Shown: positions 1 to 9,315 of the stretch, one piece after another
Layout of the letters: each line of letters opens with the position of its first letter
Numbering within the stretch: position 1 is the first letter of the stretch
DNA from: Scrofimicrobium canadense
GTDB lineage: Bacteria; Actinomycetota; Actinomycetes; Actinomycetales; Actinomycetaceae
Assembly (NCBI RefSeq): GCF_009696615.1
Contig: NZ_VULO01000009.1
Location: 62,001-126,000 of the forward strand
DNA length: 64,000 bases
Direction of reading: 5' to 3'
Notes under the pieces: model-generated
Told to the model about the DNA's origin: nothing
Seen by the model: only the letters and a program-made list of their open reading frames with translations
Database searches by the model: none
Position numbers and translations under genes: made by a program

Positions 1-666
1 TACAACCGAAGCTGTTGCTGGAGGAACTTCAGTGTGCCTTGCCATAGGATCGGCTTTTTGGAACCAGTTTCCATCAGGGCCGCAAATCTCAAATTTGTAG
101 AGGGCACCAATGGGAACATCAGGAATGAATAGCTCCCAGATTCCCGATGACCCCAAAGACCGCATTGCTGAGCCGGTTCCGTCCCAAAAGTTGAAGTTTC
201 CGACCACTCTCACGGCTTTGGCATTGGGCGCCCATACTGCGAAGGCGACTCCCTCAACATCTCCAAGTGGGCCTGAGTATTCTTTGCGGTGTGCTCCCAA
301 CACGCGCCAGAGCTCTTCATGACGTCCCTCACCAATGAGATATGTGTCGAGTTCGCCCACAGTTGGAAGGAAACGATAGGGATCATCAGTGGTGGCTTCA
401 GAGTCCCCGTAGCGCACTTTGAGACGGTAATCGGGGATTTCCTCACCAGGAACTACAGCAACCCATATTCCCGAGGACTCATGGTGGGCGGGAAATTCGC
501 CTTCGGGTGTAATAACCGTCACTTCGTCCGCGAGATGGCGAACAGTGCGGATAGTGACGCTTCCATCACCAAGGTGCGCGCCCAGAACCGAATGGGGGGA
601 GTGATATTCACCTGCTCCAACGAGAAAGAGAATACTGTCTTCTACTGGGATTGCACTCATACTCAT
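1..666 (-). CDS. glgB: 1,4-alpha-glucan branching enzyme GlgB, N-terminal part (runs off the window)
   Basis: The minus strand is open from an ATG at 666 (or the in-frame ATG at 660) to the window edge, about 220 residues. The protein reads as the N-terminal carbohydrate-binding region of a branching enzyme: VRYGDSEATTDDPYRFLPTVG, then GRHEELWRVLGAH, then the CBM48 signature VAFAVWAPNAKAVRVVGNFN, ending near NWFQKADPMA before the catalytic GH13 barrel. Branching enzyme makes the alpha-1,6 branches of glycogen in the cytoplasm. It lies 65 bp downstream of glgE in the same direction, the GlgE-GlgB pairing known from actinobacteria. The catalytic domain is outside the window, so integrity cannot be judged. 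Confidence 0.93.
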   Translation of the reverse strand, partial: MSMSAIPVEDSILFLVGAGEYHSPHSVLGAHLGDGSVTIRTVRHLADEVTVITPEGEFPAHHESSGIWVAVVPGEEIPDYRLKVRYGDSEATTDDPYRFLPTVGELDTYLIGEGRHEELWRVLGAHRKEYSGPLGDVEGVAFAVWAPNAKAVRVVGNFNFWDGTGSAMRSLGSSGIWELFIPDVPIGALYKFEICGPDGNWFQKADPMARHTEVPPATASVV

Positions 667-731
667 ACACCTGATTCTCTCATGTTCATGTGGTGACAGT
701 CGCGGTTTCGTGTGTTGCTATTAGGACGCAT

Positions 732-2801
732 TTAGCTCAGACCTACCTGAACGGAAAAGACGTGACCCAGGCGTTCCCATGGTGAAAACTTCACATAATT
801 AGTGTCTCCCCACAGGTATTGAGTACCGTCGAGCTCATCGGTAAGCACTAATGTGTCATTGGTTTCGGGGCTGCGTGACTCTGCGCTAAGAGTGGGAAAT
901 AAGAGGTCTCGATTGATGTAGACGGTGCCTTCCACTTCAGCGTGGGGGTTCAAACTGATAACCACGACGACAGTGTCGTCTTGACCAGTGGGGGAGAACC
1001 GTGCTGGTGTGTGCTTCGAGAAGCACACAATGTCGTCAGAAGACGTGGGATGTATTGAAATCTGGTGCAGCTGTTGCAATGCGGGATGCATCGCGCGGCT
1101 GCGATTGAGTAGCTCTAGTAGTAGCGCAATACCGTGATCTTGGGCTTTGTCCCAATCGCGTGGCCGATACTCATATTTTTCATTATTATTGTGCTCTTCA
1201 AATCCTGGTCGAGGATCTTTTTCTACCAGCTCGTATCCTGAGTAGATTCCCCACGTTGGTGACCCGGTTGCTGCGAGCATCGCGCGAATCGCAAACATTG
1301 CTTCGCCGCCGTCTGTCATTTGCGGGGTAAGAATGTCGTGAGTTGTCGGCCAAAATGCGGGGCGCATCATATGGGAGGTCTCCTCAGCCACTTCGACCAG
1401 ATAATCTTCGATTTCCTTTTTGGCTGTTCGCCAGGCGAAGTAGGTGTATGACTGCTGGAACCCCACCATTCCTAGGGTCCTCATCATTGCGGGACGAGTG
1501 AAAGCCTCAGCCAAGAAGAGTACTTCCGGGTGGTCTCGGTGCATCTGGTCAAGGAATTTCTGCCAGAAAGGCATCGGCTTCGTGTGCGGATTATCGACGC
1601 GGAAGATTGTCACGCCGTGCTGGATCCACACCTCGACCACGTCAACAATCGCGTGGTATATGCCGTCAGGATCATTGTCGAAGTTGAGGGGATAAATATC
1701 TTGGTACTTCTTAGGAGGATTTTCCGCATAGGCGATAGAACCATCTACCCGGGTGGTAAACCACTCGGGATGTTTTTTGACCCAGGGGTGGTCTGGGGAA
1801 CATTGCAAGGCTAGATCGAGCGCCACTTCCATCCCTAGATCGCGCGATGCGGCAACGAGAGCATCGAAATCAGCAAAACTGCCCAAATCGGGGTGTATAG
1901 CATCGTGTCCACCTTCGGGCGATCCAATACCGTATGGACTGCCAGGATCGTCTGCCGTGGCTTCTAACGAATTATTCTTGCCTTTTCTGAAGGTAGTGCC
2001 GATTGGATGGACCGGAGTGAGGTAGAGAACTGTGAAGCCCATGTCTGCGATGCGTTCTAACTCAGATACAGCCGAACGCAGCGTGCCAGAAACCCACCGG
2101 CCATCAGGTCCAATGTGAGCGCCCATAGAACGAGGGAAAACCTCATACCATGAGCCGTAGAGAGCGGCTTTCCGGTCAACCTGCAGAGGGTAACGCTCAG
2201 TTGTCTCAAGGAAGTCACGCAGTGGACAAGCGGCCATCGCAGCTTTTACTTCCGGCGTTGTGGCCAGAGAGTACCGAGAAGCTGGACTCACGGTGGTGTC
2301 GGCAAGTATTCGGGCTGTTTCTTTCAACACCTGTGCTGTTGTACCCGACGGTTTCGTCCGGGTACGTGCGGGTTTTCGAGGCGGTCTTTTTCCAGGGAGG
2401 ACCATCCCAATAGCTGCACGCTCGAATAGAACGGCACCTTCCTGACACATGAGTTCAGCGTCAACATTTGCAGAGATCTTTAGGCGCGCATCCCGCTGCC
2501 ACGTACTCCACGGGTCCGACCAAGTCTCAATGCGGAAACTCCAGTCCCCAGGTGTATCCGGCATCAGCCAGGCTTCAAAGCGGTCGAGACCAGGCGCGAT
2601 GTCATACATACGTGCCCGCGAATGCTCTTTTCCTTGAGGTGTGATCAGCACAGCTTCAGCGGCGAAGGCATCGTGTCCTTCCCGGAATACCGTGGCACGT
2701 ACAGGGAAAGGCTCGCCTTCGGTGGCCTTTGCAGGCAGCGTGGCATTTTCGAGTACGGGGAAGACTTCAATGGCAGGTATGCGCGGCAGGATGTTAGTCA
2801 C
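732..2801 (-). CDS. glgE: Alpha-1,4-glucan:maltose-1-phosphate maltosyltransferase GlgE
   Basis: A 689-residue GH13 protein of the usual GlgE length. It transfers maltosyl units from maltose-1-phosphate to the non-reducing end of alpha-1,4-glucans, in the route from trehalose to glycogen. Visible marks are the GlgE-specific start of the barrel (YGSWYEVFPRS), LYLTPVHPIG, the nucleophile region FRVDNPHTKP (Asp) and the acid/base region LFLAEAFTRP (Glu). The N-terminal ~120 residues form a beta-sandwich that fits the family's dimer domain. It starts at ATG 2801 and is divergent from glgP over a 167-bp gap that must hold both promoters. glgB follows, so the two are probably cotranscribed. treS and pep2, which supply maltose-1-phosphate, are not in the window. 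Confidence 0.95.
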   Translation of the reverse strand: MTNILPRIPAIEVFPVLENATLPAKATEGEPFPVRATVFREGHDAFAAEAVLITPQGKEHSRARMYDIAPGLDRFEAWLMPDTPGDWSFRIETWSDPWSTWQRDARLKISANVDAELMCQEGAVLFERAAIGMVLPGKRPPRKPARTRTKPSGTTAQVLKETARILADTTVSPASRYSLATTPEVKAAMAACPLRDFLETTERYPLQVDRKAALYGSWYEVFPRSMGAHIGPDGRWVSGTLRSAVSELERIADMGFTVLYLTPVHPIGTTFRKGKNNSLEATADDPGSPYGIGSPEGGHDAIHPDLGSFADFDALVAASRDLGMEVALDLALQCSPDHPWVKKHPEWFTTRVDGSIAYAENPPKKYQDIYPLNFDNDPDGIYHAIVDVVEVWIQHGVTIFRVDNPHTKPMPFWQKFLDQMHRDHPEVLFLAEAFTRPAMMRTLGMVGFQQSYTYFAWRTAKKEIEDYLVEVAEETSHMMRPAFWPTTHDILTPQMTDGGEAMFAIRAMLAATGSPTWGIYSGYELVEKDPRPGFEEHNNNEKYEYRPRDWDKAQDHGIALLLELLNRSRAMHPALQQLHQISIHPTSSDDIVCFSKHTPARFSPTGQDDTVVVVISLNPHAEVEGTVYINRDLLFPTLSAESRSPETNDTLVLTDELDGTQYLWGDTNYVKFSPWERLGHVFSVQVGLS

Positions 2802-2968
2802 ATCACCATCTTATCGAGAAGTGATGCTTACTTGGAACCACTCTGGTCTAAGTGTTTTACCTTGACGCATTCGGCGCATACTGTAATTCCTGAAATTCAT
2901 CTGTAATTTACATCGAATTTCGTGGTGGAATTAGGCGGTGATGCGGAGCTGTAGCGTATGGTTGGAAT

Positions 2969-5590
2969 GTGAAAGCTATACGTAGATTTACTGTGCGAAC
3001 CGTTCTTCCTCCGCAGCTCGCTGGCCTCGATACTCTGGCCCGGAACCTGCGCTGGTGTTGGCATGAGCCAACTCGAAAATTCTTCGAGTCACTGGACCCA
3101 CAGGCGTGGGAGCGATCTGGGGGTGATCCAGTGGCCGTTTTGGGGGAAATTACGCCAGCTCGTTTTGAGCAGTTGGCGGCAGATGCAACCGTTGTGTTGG
3201 AAGCAGCGCGTTTGGTTGAGGAACTAAACCAATATATGACTGAACCCAAGTGGTTCCAGTCGATTTTCTCTAATACGGACAAACCTGCGTCAATTGCCTA
3301 TTTCTCTGCTGAGTTCGGCATTACTGCAGTCATGCCACAGTATTCGGGTGGGCTGGGCATTCTTGCGGGCGACCATCTCAAGTCCGCATCCGACCTTGGA
3401 GTACCCATCACAGGGGTGGGGCTTCTCTATGGGGCCGGATACTTCCGCCAATCACTTTCTCGTGATGGGTGGCAGCGTGAAACCTATCCGCTGATTGATC
3501 CCAACAATATGCCACTGACACTCCTGCGTGAACAAGATGGCATGCCAGCTCGTATTTCTCTACCACTCCCAGATGGACGCACCCTGGCTGCCCAGATCTG
3601 GGTGGCGCAGGTTGGCCGAGTACCTCTGCTACTCATGGATTCGGACATTCCCGACAATGACGACATTTCCCGATCGGTGACCGATCGACTCTACGGAGGC
3701 TCTGCTGAGCACCGCTTGGAACAAGAGTTACTTCTGGGAGTGGGAGGCGTGAAGGCGCTTCGCGTGTATTCCCGATTGATGGGGACGCCAGCGCCCGAAG
3801 TGTTCCACTGCAATGAGGGCCACGCAGGCTTCCTAGCAGTGGAACGTATTCGCGAGTTGATGGAATCCGACTCATCCGTCGACTTTGGCGCAGCAATCGA
3901 AGCCGTCCGCTCCGGCACACTCTTCACCACGCATACACCGGTTCCTGCTGGTATAGATCGATTCGATAAGTCGATAGTGCGTCATTACCTGTCGGCAATG
4001 CCCTTGCCAGGAGTCAACGTTGATGAAGTACTGTCACTAGGCAACGAGTCCTACCAAGGTGGCAACCCTCATGTTTTCAACATGGCGGTTCTGGGACTGC
4101 GCATGGCCCGCATGGCAAATGGCGTGGCTCAGCTCCATGGCAAAGTGTCCCGAGGTATGTTTGCTGCGCTGTGGCCAGGATTTGACGTTCCCGAAGTACC
4201 TATCACCTCCATCACCAATGGTGTACATGGGCCCACGTGGCGCAATCCTGGTTTCCAGTCGATGGCCTTGGAATACATGGCAGAAACCGATGACGCCGAC
4301 GGAACGGGCTGGTTGAAGTCAGAAGAAGAGGGGGGCGTTCCCGACGTCGTCCTGTGGGAAAAGCGCCGCAGTTTGCGAGCTGCTCTTGTTGAGGTGGCGC
4401 GGGCTCGCACACGTGCCTCATGGCTTGAACGTGGAGCATCCCCAGCAGAACTTGGGTGGACAGAGTCCATCCTTGACCCCGATGTTTTGACTATTGGTTT
4501 TGCGCGGCGCGTTCCCACATACAAACGCTTGACACTGATGCTTTCAGATCCAGAACGTCTCACCCGTCTTCTCACCGATCCTGAGCGTCCCATACAGTTG
4601 GTGATTGCAGGAAAGTCTCACCCAGACGACGAGCAGGGCGTGGGGCTCATCCAAAAACTGGTTCAGTTCGCTGACAATGCGGAGGTACGTGATCGCATTA
4701 TCTTCCTGCCGAACTACGACATGGCACTGGCTGAAGTCTTAATGCCAGGATGCGATGTGTGGCTGAATAACCCGTTGCGTCCGCTGGAAGCATCAGGTAC
4801 TTCCGGGATGAAATGCGCTCTCAACGGTGCACTTAATCTATCCATCCTTGATGGATGGTGGGACGAAATGTATGACGGCAACAACGGTTGGGCGATCCCC
4901 ACCGCTGACGGAGTTGAGGACCCGGGTCGCCGCGACCACATTGAGGCCGCAGCGCTGTACGACCTCATTGAAAACACTGTGGCACCGCGCTTCTACGATC
5001 GCGATGAACGAGGCGTTCCGCGGCGATGGATGGAAATGATGCGCCACACGCTAGCCACACTTGGACCCAAAGTCCAGGCAACTCGCATGGTGCGTGACTA
5101 TGTGGAGCGTCTCTACACACCTATTGCCGCTGCTTCACGCGTTATCGACGCGGCGCCATATGAGAAAGCTAAAGAATTGGCTGCGTGGAAGCACAAGGTT
5201 CGTTCAGCATGGCCTGGGGTGCGTGTCGACTTCGTCGAGGCAGAAGTCCCTGACGTGGCTGAGCTGGGCGACGAGGTATCAATCTCAGCAGGTGTGAGCT
5301 TGGCGGGATTGGAACCGACTGACGTGCACGTTCAACTGGTGTCCGGACGCGTTGGAGCTGATGACCGCCTGGAAGACTTTGATATCTCTAACCTGAATCC
5401 AGCCGGAGAAAAACATGGTCACCAGGTTTTCACTGGAACTGAGAAGCTTTCCGCTTCGGGATCAGTGGGCTACGCGGTGCGCGTAGTACCCTTTAATCCG
5501 CTCATGGCAGGGGATACCGAACTAGGATTGGCAGCTAATGCTGAACCTTCTGCGGTGACAGCACATACGCATACCAGTTTCGGGGACTAA
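2969..5590 (+). CDS. glgP: Glycogen (alpha-glucan) phosphorylase GlgP
   Basis: An 873-residue GT35 phosphorylase of the long actinobacterial type. It releases glucose-1-phosphate from alpha-1,4-glucans with a PLP cofactor. The N-terminal segment LARNLRWCWHEPTRKFFESL is typical of this subgroup. FSAEFGI and YSGGLGILAGDHLKS follow, then the glucan/active-site block HCNEGHAGFL. Near the C-terminus LEASGTSGMKCALNG is the PLP-binding region, with the Lys in GMK. The start is a GTG at 2969; an ATG two bases upstream is immediately followed by a stop in its own frame. A strong terminator sits right after the stop, so this is a single-gene unit opposing glgE. Confidence 0.95.
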   Translation: MKAIRRFTVRTVLPPQLAGLDTLARNLRWCWHEPTRKFFESLDPQAWERSGGDPVAVLGEITPARFEQLAADATVVLEAARLVEELNQYMTEPKWFQSIFSNTDKPASIAYFSAEFGITAVMPQYSGGLGILAGDHLKSASDLGVPITGVGLLYGAGYFRQSLSRDGWQRETYPLIDPNNMPLTLLREQDGMPARISLPLPDGRTLAAQIWVAQVGRVPLLLMDSDIPDNDDISRSVTDRLYGGSAEHRLEQELLLGVGGVKALRVYSRLMGTPAPEVFHCNEGHAGFLAVERIRELMESDSSVDFGAAIEAVRSGTLFTTHTPVPAGIDRFDKSIVRHYLSAMPLPGVNVDEVLSLGNESYQGGNPHVFNMAVLGLRMARMANGVAQLHGKVSRGMFAALWPGFDVPEVPITSITNGVHGPTWRNPGFQSMALEYMAETDDADGTGWLKSEEEGGVPDVVLWEKRRSLRAALVEVARARTRASWLERGASPAELGWTESILDPDVLTIGFARRVPTYKRLTLMLSDPERLTRLLTDPERPIQLVIAGKSHPDDEQGVGLIQKLVQFADNAEVRDRIIFLPNYDMALAEVLMPGCDVWLNNPLRPLEASGTSGMKCALNGALNLSILDGWWDEMYDGNNGWAIPTADGVEDPGRRDHIEAAALYDLIENTVAPRFYDRDERGVPRRWMEMMRHTLATLGPKVQATRMVRDYVERLYTPIAAASRVIDAAPYEKAKELAAWKHKVRSAWPGVRVDFVEAEVPDVAELGDEVSISAGVSLAGLEPTDVHVQLVSGRVGADDRLEDFDISNLNPAGEKHGHQVFTGTEKLSASGSVGYAVRVVPFNPLMAGDTELGLAANAEPSAVTAHTHTSFGD

Positions 5591-5603
5591 AAACTCTAGC
5601 TAA

Positions 5604-5634
5604 GGGCCCCCAGCCTCACCGTTGGGGGCCCTTT
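5604..5634 (+). terminator. Rho-independent terminator after glgP
   Basis: A perfect 9-bp GC-rich stem (GGGCCCCCA at 5604-5612 with TGGGGGCCC at 5623-5631) with a 10-base loop is followed by TTTG. It lies 14 bp after the glgP stop codon. Confidence 0.9.
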
Positions 5635-5652
5635 GTAGTAAAAGGAGGAAAA

Positions 5653-6378
5653 ATGAAAGCTGTTGTTACGGGGGCTTCAACAGGAATTGGTGAGGCGACT
5701 GTTCGCCTTCTGCGCTCTCACGGTTGGGACGTTGTTGCGGTAGCCCGTCGTGAAGAACGGCTTCAAGCACTTGCGGAACAGACCGGGTGCGACTATTTCG
5801 TGGCTGACTTGACGGATGAAGAACAAGTGTCCGCACTGGAAAAGCACGCGGGCGTTGTCGACGCTGTAGTCAACAACGCGGGGGGAGCGTTGGGTACCGA
5901 TTCGGTGGCCGATGCCAAGCCGGAGCGTTGGCGGCGGATGTATGAGATGAATGTGATGACCGCCTTGCAGGTAACTGACGCATTCCTACCGGGCCTTCAA
6001 AAGCGTGGTGGTGACCTGGTGTTCCTTACTTCCACGGCCGCTCACGACACCTATCCTGGCGGGGGAGGGTATGTTGCAGCCAAACATGGTGAACGCATTA
6101 TTGCCAATACTTTACGTCAAGAACTTGTGGGCGAGCCGGTTCGCATCATTGAGATTGCTCCAGGATTGGTCAAGACACCAGAGTTTTCACTCAATCGTCT
6201 GGGCGATGCGCATGCCGCTGCAGCCGTCTATGAGGGGGTGAAAGAACCACTGGTCGCAGACGATATCGCCGAGGCTATTGTGTGGGCTCTGGAGAGGCCC
6301 CGTCACATGAACATTGATTCCATGATCATTCGTCCCAGAGCCCAGGCCACAAATACGGTCTTATATCGGGAGAATTAA
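5653..6378 (+). CDS. Short-chain dehydrogenase/reductase (YdfG-like)
   Basis: A 241-residue classical SDR. The Rossmann glycine motif TGASTGIG is at residues 7-14, the structural NNAGG follows, a catalytic Ser is in FLTSTAAHD, and the Tyr-x3-Lys pair is Y140/K144 (GYVAAKHG). Arg residues after the second beta strand (VARREERL) suggest NADP preference. Such proteins reduce or oxidise hydroxy-acids or small carbonyls; the substrate cannot be told. A strong AAGGAGG site lies 6 bases before ATG 5653. The stop overlaps the next start (TAATG), so the acetyltransferase downstream is translationally coupled. Confidence 0.88.
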   Translation: MKAVVTGASTGIGEATVRLLRSHGWDVVAVARREERLQALAEQTGCDYFVADLTDEEQVSALEKHAGVVDAVVNNAGGALGTDSVADAKPERWRRMYEMNVMTALQVTDAFLPGLQKRGGDLVFLTSTAAHDTYPGGGGYVAAKHGERIIANTLRQELVGEPVRIIEIAPGLVKTPEFSLNRLGDAHAAAAVYEGVKEPLVADDIAEAIVWALERPRHMNIDSMIIRPRAQATNTVLYREN

Positions 6379-6935
6379 TGAAACATCAGGGGACCGTCAT
6401 TCTTCGCACCCCCCGGCTTGTCTTGAGAAGATTGGCGTTATCTGATGCTGAGCTGATGTACACCAACTGGGCTGGAGATCCAGCTGTGACTGAGCATTTG
6501 TCGTGGCCTGCGCATGTAAGTGCTCAGGCCACCGCTGAGTATCTTTCGACAGTTATCCCCGGGTATGCGGCGAACGACTGTTACCTGTGGGCAATCGAGC
6601 TGAAAATTCCGGGTGAACCCATTGGCACAGTCGGCGTGGTGGGAATGGATGAGACTATCGGCGAGGCGGAAATCGGCTATTGCATTGGGCGTCCATGGTG
6701 GGCACAGGGACTAATGACTGAGGCCGCTAGTGCAGTTGCAGATTTCCTGTTCTCTCAGGTGGAGATCAAGCGACTAGTGATTAAACACGCCAGTGACAAT
6801 CCTGCCTCGGGCGCGGTAGCCAGAAAACTAGGGATGAGACATGAGGGGTGCTTACGTCAAGGCATCCGTACTAACCAAGGCCTTGAGGACGCTGAAGTGT
6901 GGTCGCTCCTCACCTCCGATCGCATCACAGTGTGA
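6378..6935 (+). CDS. GNAT-family N-acetyltransferase (RimJ/RimL-like)
   Basis: A 185-residue GNAT protein. It opens with the RimJ/RimL pattern TPRLVLRRLALSDAELMY, has the core strand GTVGVVGMDETIGEAEIGYC, the acetyl-CoA-binding turn GRPWWAQGLMTEA and the C-terminal ASDNPASGAVARKLGMRHEG. It transfers an acetyl group from acetyl-CoA to a protein N-terminus or small amine; the target is unknown. Its ATG overlaps the stop of the SDR gene. It converges on the trans-sulfuration gene, with about 65 bp between their ends and no obvious terminator hairpin. Confidence 0.88.
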   Translation: MKHQGTVILRTPRLVLRRLALSDAELMYTNWAGDPAVTEHLSWPAHVSAQATAEYLSTVIPGYAANDCYLWAIELKIPGEPIGTVGVVGMDETIGEAEIGYCIGRPWWAQGLMTEAASAVADFLFSQVEIKRLVIKHASDNPASGAVARKLGMRHEGCLRQGIRTNQGLEDAEVWSLLTSDRITV

Positions 6936-7000
6936 TAATTCCCGTGGCAGTTTGTTATTTGTCGCCGGGACACTGTTTTACTTGGGGGGATAGGGAGTCT

Positions 7001-8188
7001 CTACTTAGCGAGTGCCTGAGCAATGTCAGCAATGAGGTCGGCGGGGTCTTCGAGACCTACGGCAAGGCGCAGGTGCCCCAGTTCCTTGTACCGCTCAGGG
7101 TAGTAGGTTACTCGCGGACCATCGGTGCCGACATGAACGATCAGTGTTTCTGGATGTCCCAGTGATACTGCCGAAGTAATGAGACGCAAACGAGACACAA
7201 ACTCATTGTGTGCGCTGTGACCACCCTTGAGCCCAAAAGCCATGAGACCGCCGAAACCATCAAACTGACGTGAAGCCACCTTGTGGCCCGGATGGTCTGG
7301 CAGTCCCGGATAGTCCACGTATGCGACAGAAGGATGTGCAGAGAGGAACTGCGCCACCTGTAATGCCGAGTCCTGGTGTTGTTTCATGCGTAGCGGCAAT
7401 GTGACGAGGCCACGGGAAATCAGCCAAGCATTGAATGGTGAAATGGTGGCTCCGAGGTCCACCATTGGGTCCGACTTAAGCTCAGCAATAAGGTCGGCGC
7501 TCCCCAAAACTGCCCCTCCCATTGCATCACCGTGACCATTAATGTACTTGGTGAGTGAATGGATCACGAGGTCAGCCCCATCACGGAGCGGCCGATACGT
7601 GGGGGGTGGCGTAAACGTAGAATCGACAGCGAAGAGAGCATCTGCATCATGGGCAATAGCAGCAAGAGCTGCCACATCAGAGACTCTCGTTGTCGGATTG
7701 GCAATGGTCTCTGTGACGATCAGGCGAGTATTGGGCCGAAGTGCTGTTTTCACCTCGTCCAGATTGGAAGTGTCGACAAAAGACGCTTCGATGTTGTACT
7801 TCTGAGGCAGAAGTTCAGCAAAAAGTCGCCAGGTAGCTTCGTAGGTGTTGTCGGAGACGATGACATGGTCGCCAGAGTTTAAGAATGAAAAGAACACCGA
7901 ATAGAGTGCGCCCACCCCAGAGGCAAATACGACGCAATCCTCAGCGCCTTCCAGTGCAGCTAATTTTTCCTGCAATGAGAGTTGATTGAATCCTGAGTTG
8001 CGCGTGTAGAGAGGGACGCGCCAGTCAGACCAATCTACTTCTGTGGGGTCAGGGGGAAGATTGTAGGAATTTGCCAGCACTAAAGGAGTAAGTACCCCGC
8101 CTGTACTTTCTTCACCGCGATTACCCGCATGGACTGCTGCGGAAGAAAAATTCAGGGTGTGTGGATCGTGCTTATCAGGTGCTGTCAT
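7001..8188 (-). CDS. PLP-dependent trans-sulfuration enzyme (cystathionine gamma-synthase/lyase family)
   Basis: A 395-residue Cys/Met-metabolism PLP enzyme. The PLP lysine lies in VIHSLTKYINGHGDAMGG; other family marks are the Tyr-Arg pair in PLYTRNSGFNQLSLQEKLAALEG, FASGVGALYSVF, and the C-terminal SLGHPETLIVHV. Family members make or break cystathionine or use O-acetylhomoserine in methionine/cysteine metabolism; sequence reading alone does not settle which. Its ATG (8186-8188) overlaps the trpS stop, so it is translationally coupled as the second gene of a trpS operon. Confidence 0.88.
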   Translation of the reverse strand: MTAPDKHDPHTLNFSSAAVHAGNRGEESTGGVLTPLVLANSYNLPPDPTEVDWSDWRVPLYTRNSGFNQLSLQEKLAALEGAEDCVVFASGVGALYSVFFSFLNSGDHVIVSDNTYEATWRLFAELLPQKYNIEASFVDTSNLDEVKTALRPNTRLIVTETIANPTTRVSDVAALAAIAHDADALFAVDSTFTPPPTYRPLRDGADLVIHSLTKYINGHGDAMGGAVLGSADLIAELKSDPMVDLGATISPFNAWLISRGLVTLPLRMKQHQDSALQVAQFLSAHPSVAYVDYPGLPDHPGHKVASRQFDGFGGLMAFGLKGGHSAHNEFVSRLRLITSAVSLGHPETLIVHVGTDGPRVTYYPERYKELGHLRLAVGLEDPADLIADIAQALAK

Positions 8189-9267
8189 GCGGGGTAATCC
8201 ATATTCATTGCTTGGCGAACTTCGGTCAAAGTGAGGTTGGCGCGTTCATTCGCGATCTCGTTTCCGCGAGCCAGCACATTCCACAAATATCCGGGGTCTT
8301 GGATTAGCTCGGCGCGCCGCTGACGGATAGGGGCCAGAAGATCATTGACAGATTCGGTGACCAGGGCCTTGAGAGCTCCGCCGCCACCGTCACCAATACG
8401 CTCAGCCAGCATTTCCGGTGCCTCGCCAGTACTCATAGAGGCTAGAAGCAGCAGATTTGAGACCTCCGGGCGGTTATCCGGGTCATAGGTAATGACACGG
8501 TCCGCATCGGTTTTAGCCTTTTTGAACATCTTGGCTGTCTCGTCAGCGGTCATTGCGAGTTCGACCGTATTTCCCCGAGACTTTGACATCTTTTGCCCAT
8601 CGGTGCCCAAAATACTGGGGGCAGCTGAGAGCAGGGCATCTGGGCGAGGGAACACGGGCTTATCGCCACTGCGACCATACCGTTTGTCAAAACGGTTGGC
8701 GACGACCCTGGTCTGCTCTAAGTGAGGTAGCTGATCTTGTCCCACAGGCACCAGATTTGCTTTGCAGAAAAGGATGTCAGCTGCTTGGTGAACAGGGTAG
8801 GTGAGCAGCAATCCTGACATGGCCCTGCCATCGGTAGCATCAAGTTCAGCCTTGACAGTGGGGTTACGGTGAAGTTCTGCCTCCGTGACCAAAGACAGGA
8901 ACGGAAGCATCAGCTGGTTGAGTGCAGGAATGGCCGAGTGCGTGAAGATAGTTGTCTGCTCAGGATCCAAGCCAGCGGCTAAATAGTCAGCGAGAAGGCC
9001 GAGCACTCTTTCCTGTAAGGGCCCAACGCCATCCCGGTCAGTAATGACCTGATAATCGGCAATGACAATCCACGTTTCAACGCCGCGGTTTTGCAGTTCC
9101 ACGCGCCCTTTGAGCGTCCCAAAATAGTGACCCAAATGGAGTCTCCCCGTGGGACGATCCCCGGTAAGAATCCGGAAAACAGAAGGATCTTTATCGATGT
9201 GGGCTTGTATCTCGGCAGAACGTTCCTTAGCGCGAGCCAATGTTGCTTGATTTGAATTGTCAGTCAC
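8185..9267 (-). CDS. trpS: Tryptophanyl-tRNA synthetase
   Basis: A 360-residue class I aminoacyl-tRNA synthetase. The HIGH motif appears as GRLHLGHYFGTLK and the KMSKS loop as DGQKMSKSRGNTVEL. PVHQAADILFCKANLVPVG is characteristic of TrpRS. It charges tRNA-Trp in the cytoplasm. The length is normal and both signature motifs are intact. It is followed, with a 4-bp overlap, by the trans-sulfuration gene. No attenuator or T-box-like structure was seen in the ~48 bp between it and glgX. Confidence 0.95.
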   Translation of the reverse strand: MTDNSNQATLARAKERSAEIQAHIDKDPSVFRILTGDRPTGRLHLGHYFGTLKGRVELQNRGVETWIVIADYQVITDRDGVGPLQERVLGLLADYLAAGLDPEQTTIFTHSAIPALNQLMLPFLSLVTEAELHRNPTVKAELDATDGRAMSGLLLTYPVHQAADILFCKANLVPVGQDQLPHLEQTRVVANRFDKRYGRSGDKPVFPRPDALLSAAPSILGTDGQKMSKSRGNTVELAMTADETAKMFKKAKTDADRVITYDPDNRPEVSNLLLLASMSTGEAPEMLAERIGDGGGGALKALVTESVNDLLAPIRQRRAELIQDPGYLWNVLARGNEIANERANLTLTEVRQAMNMDYPA

Positions 9268-9315
9268 AAGGCGATTCTAGCGCGGGTTACGATTCCCCGA
9301 AGACGACGTCCGATA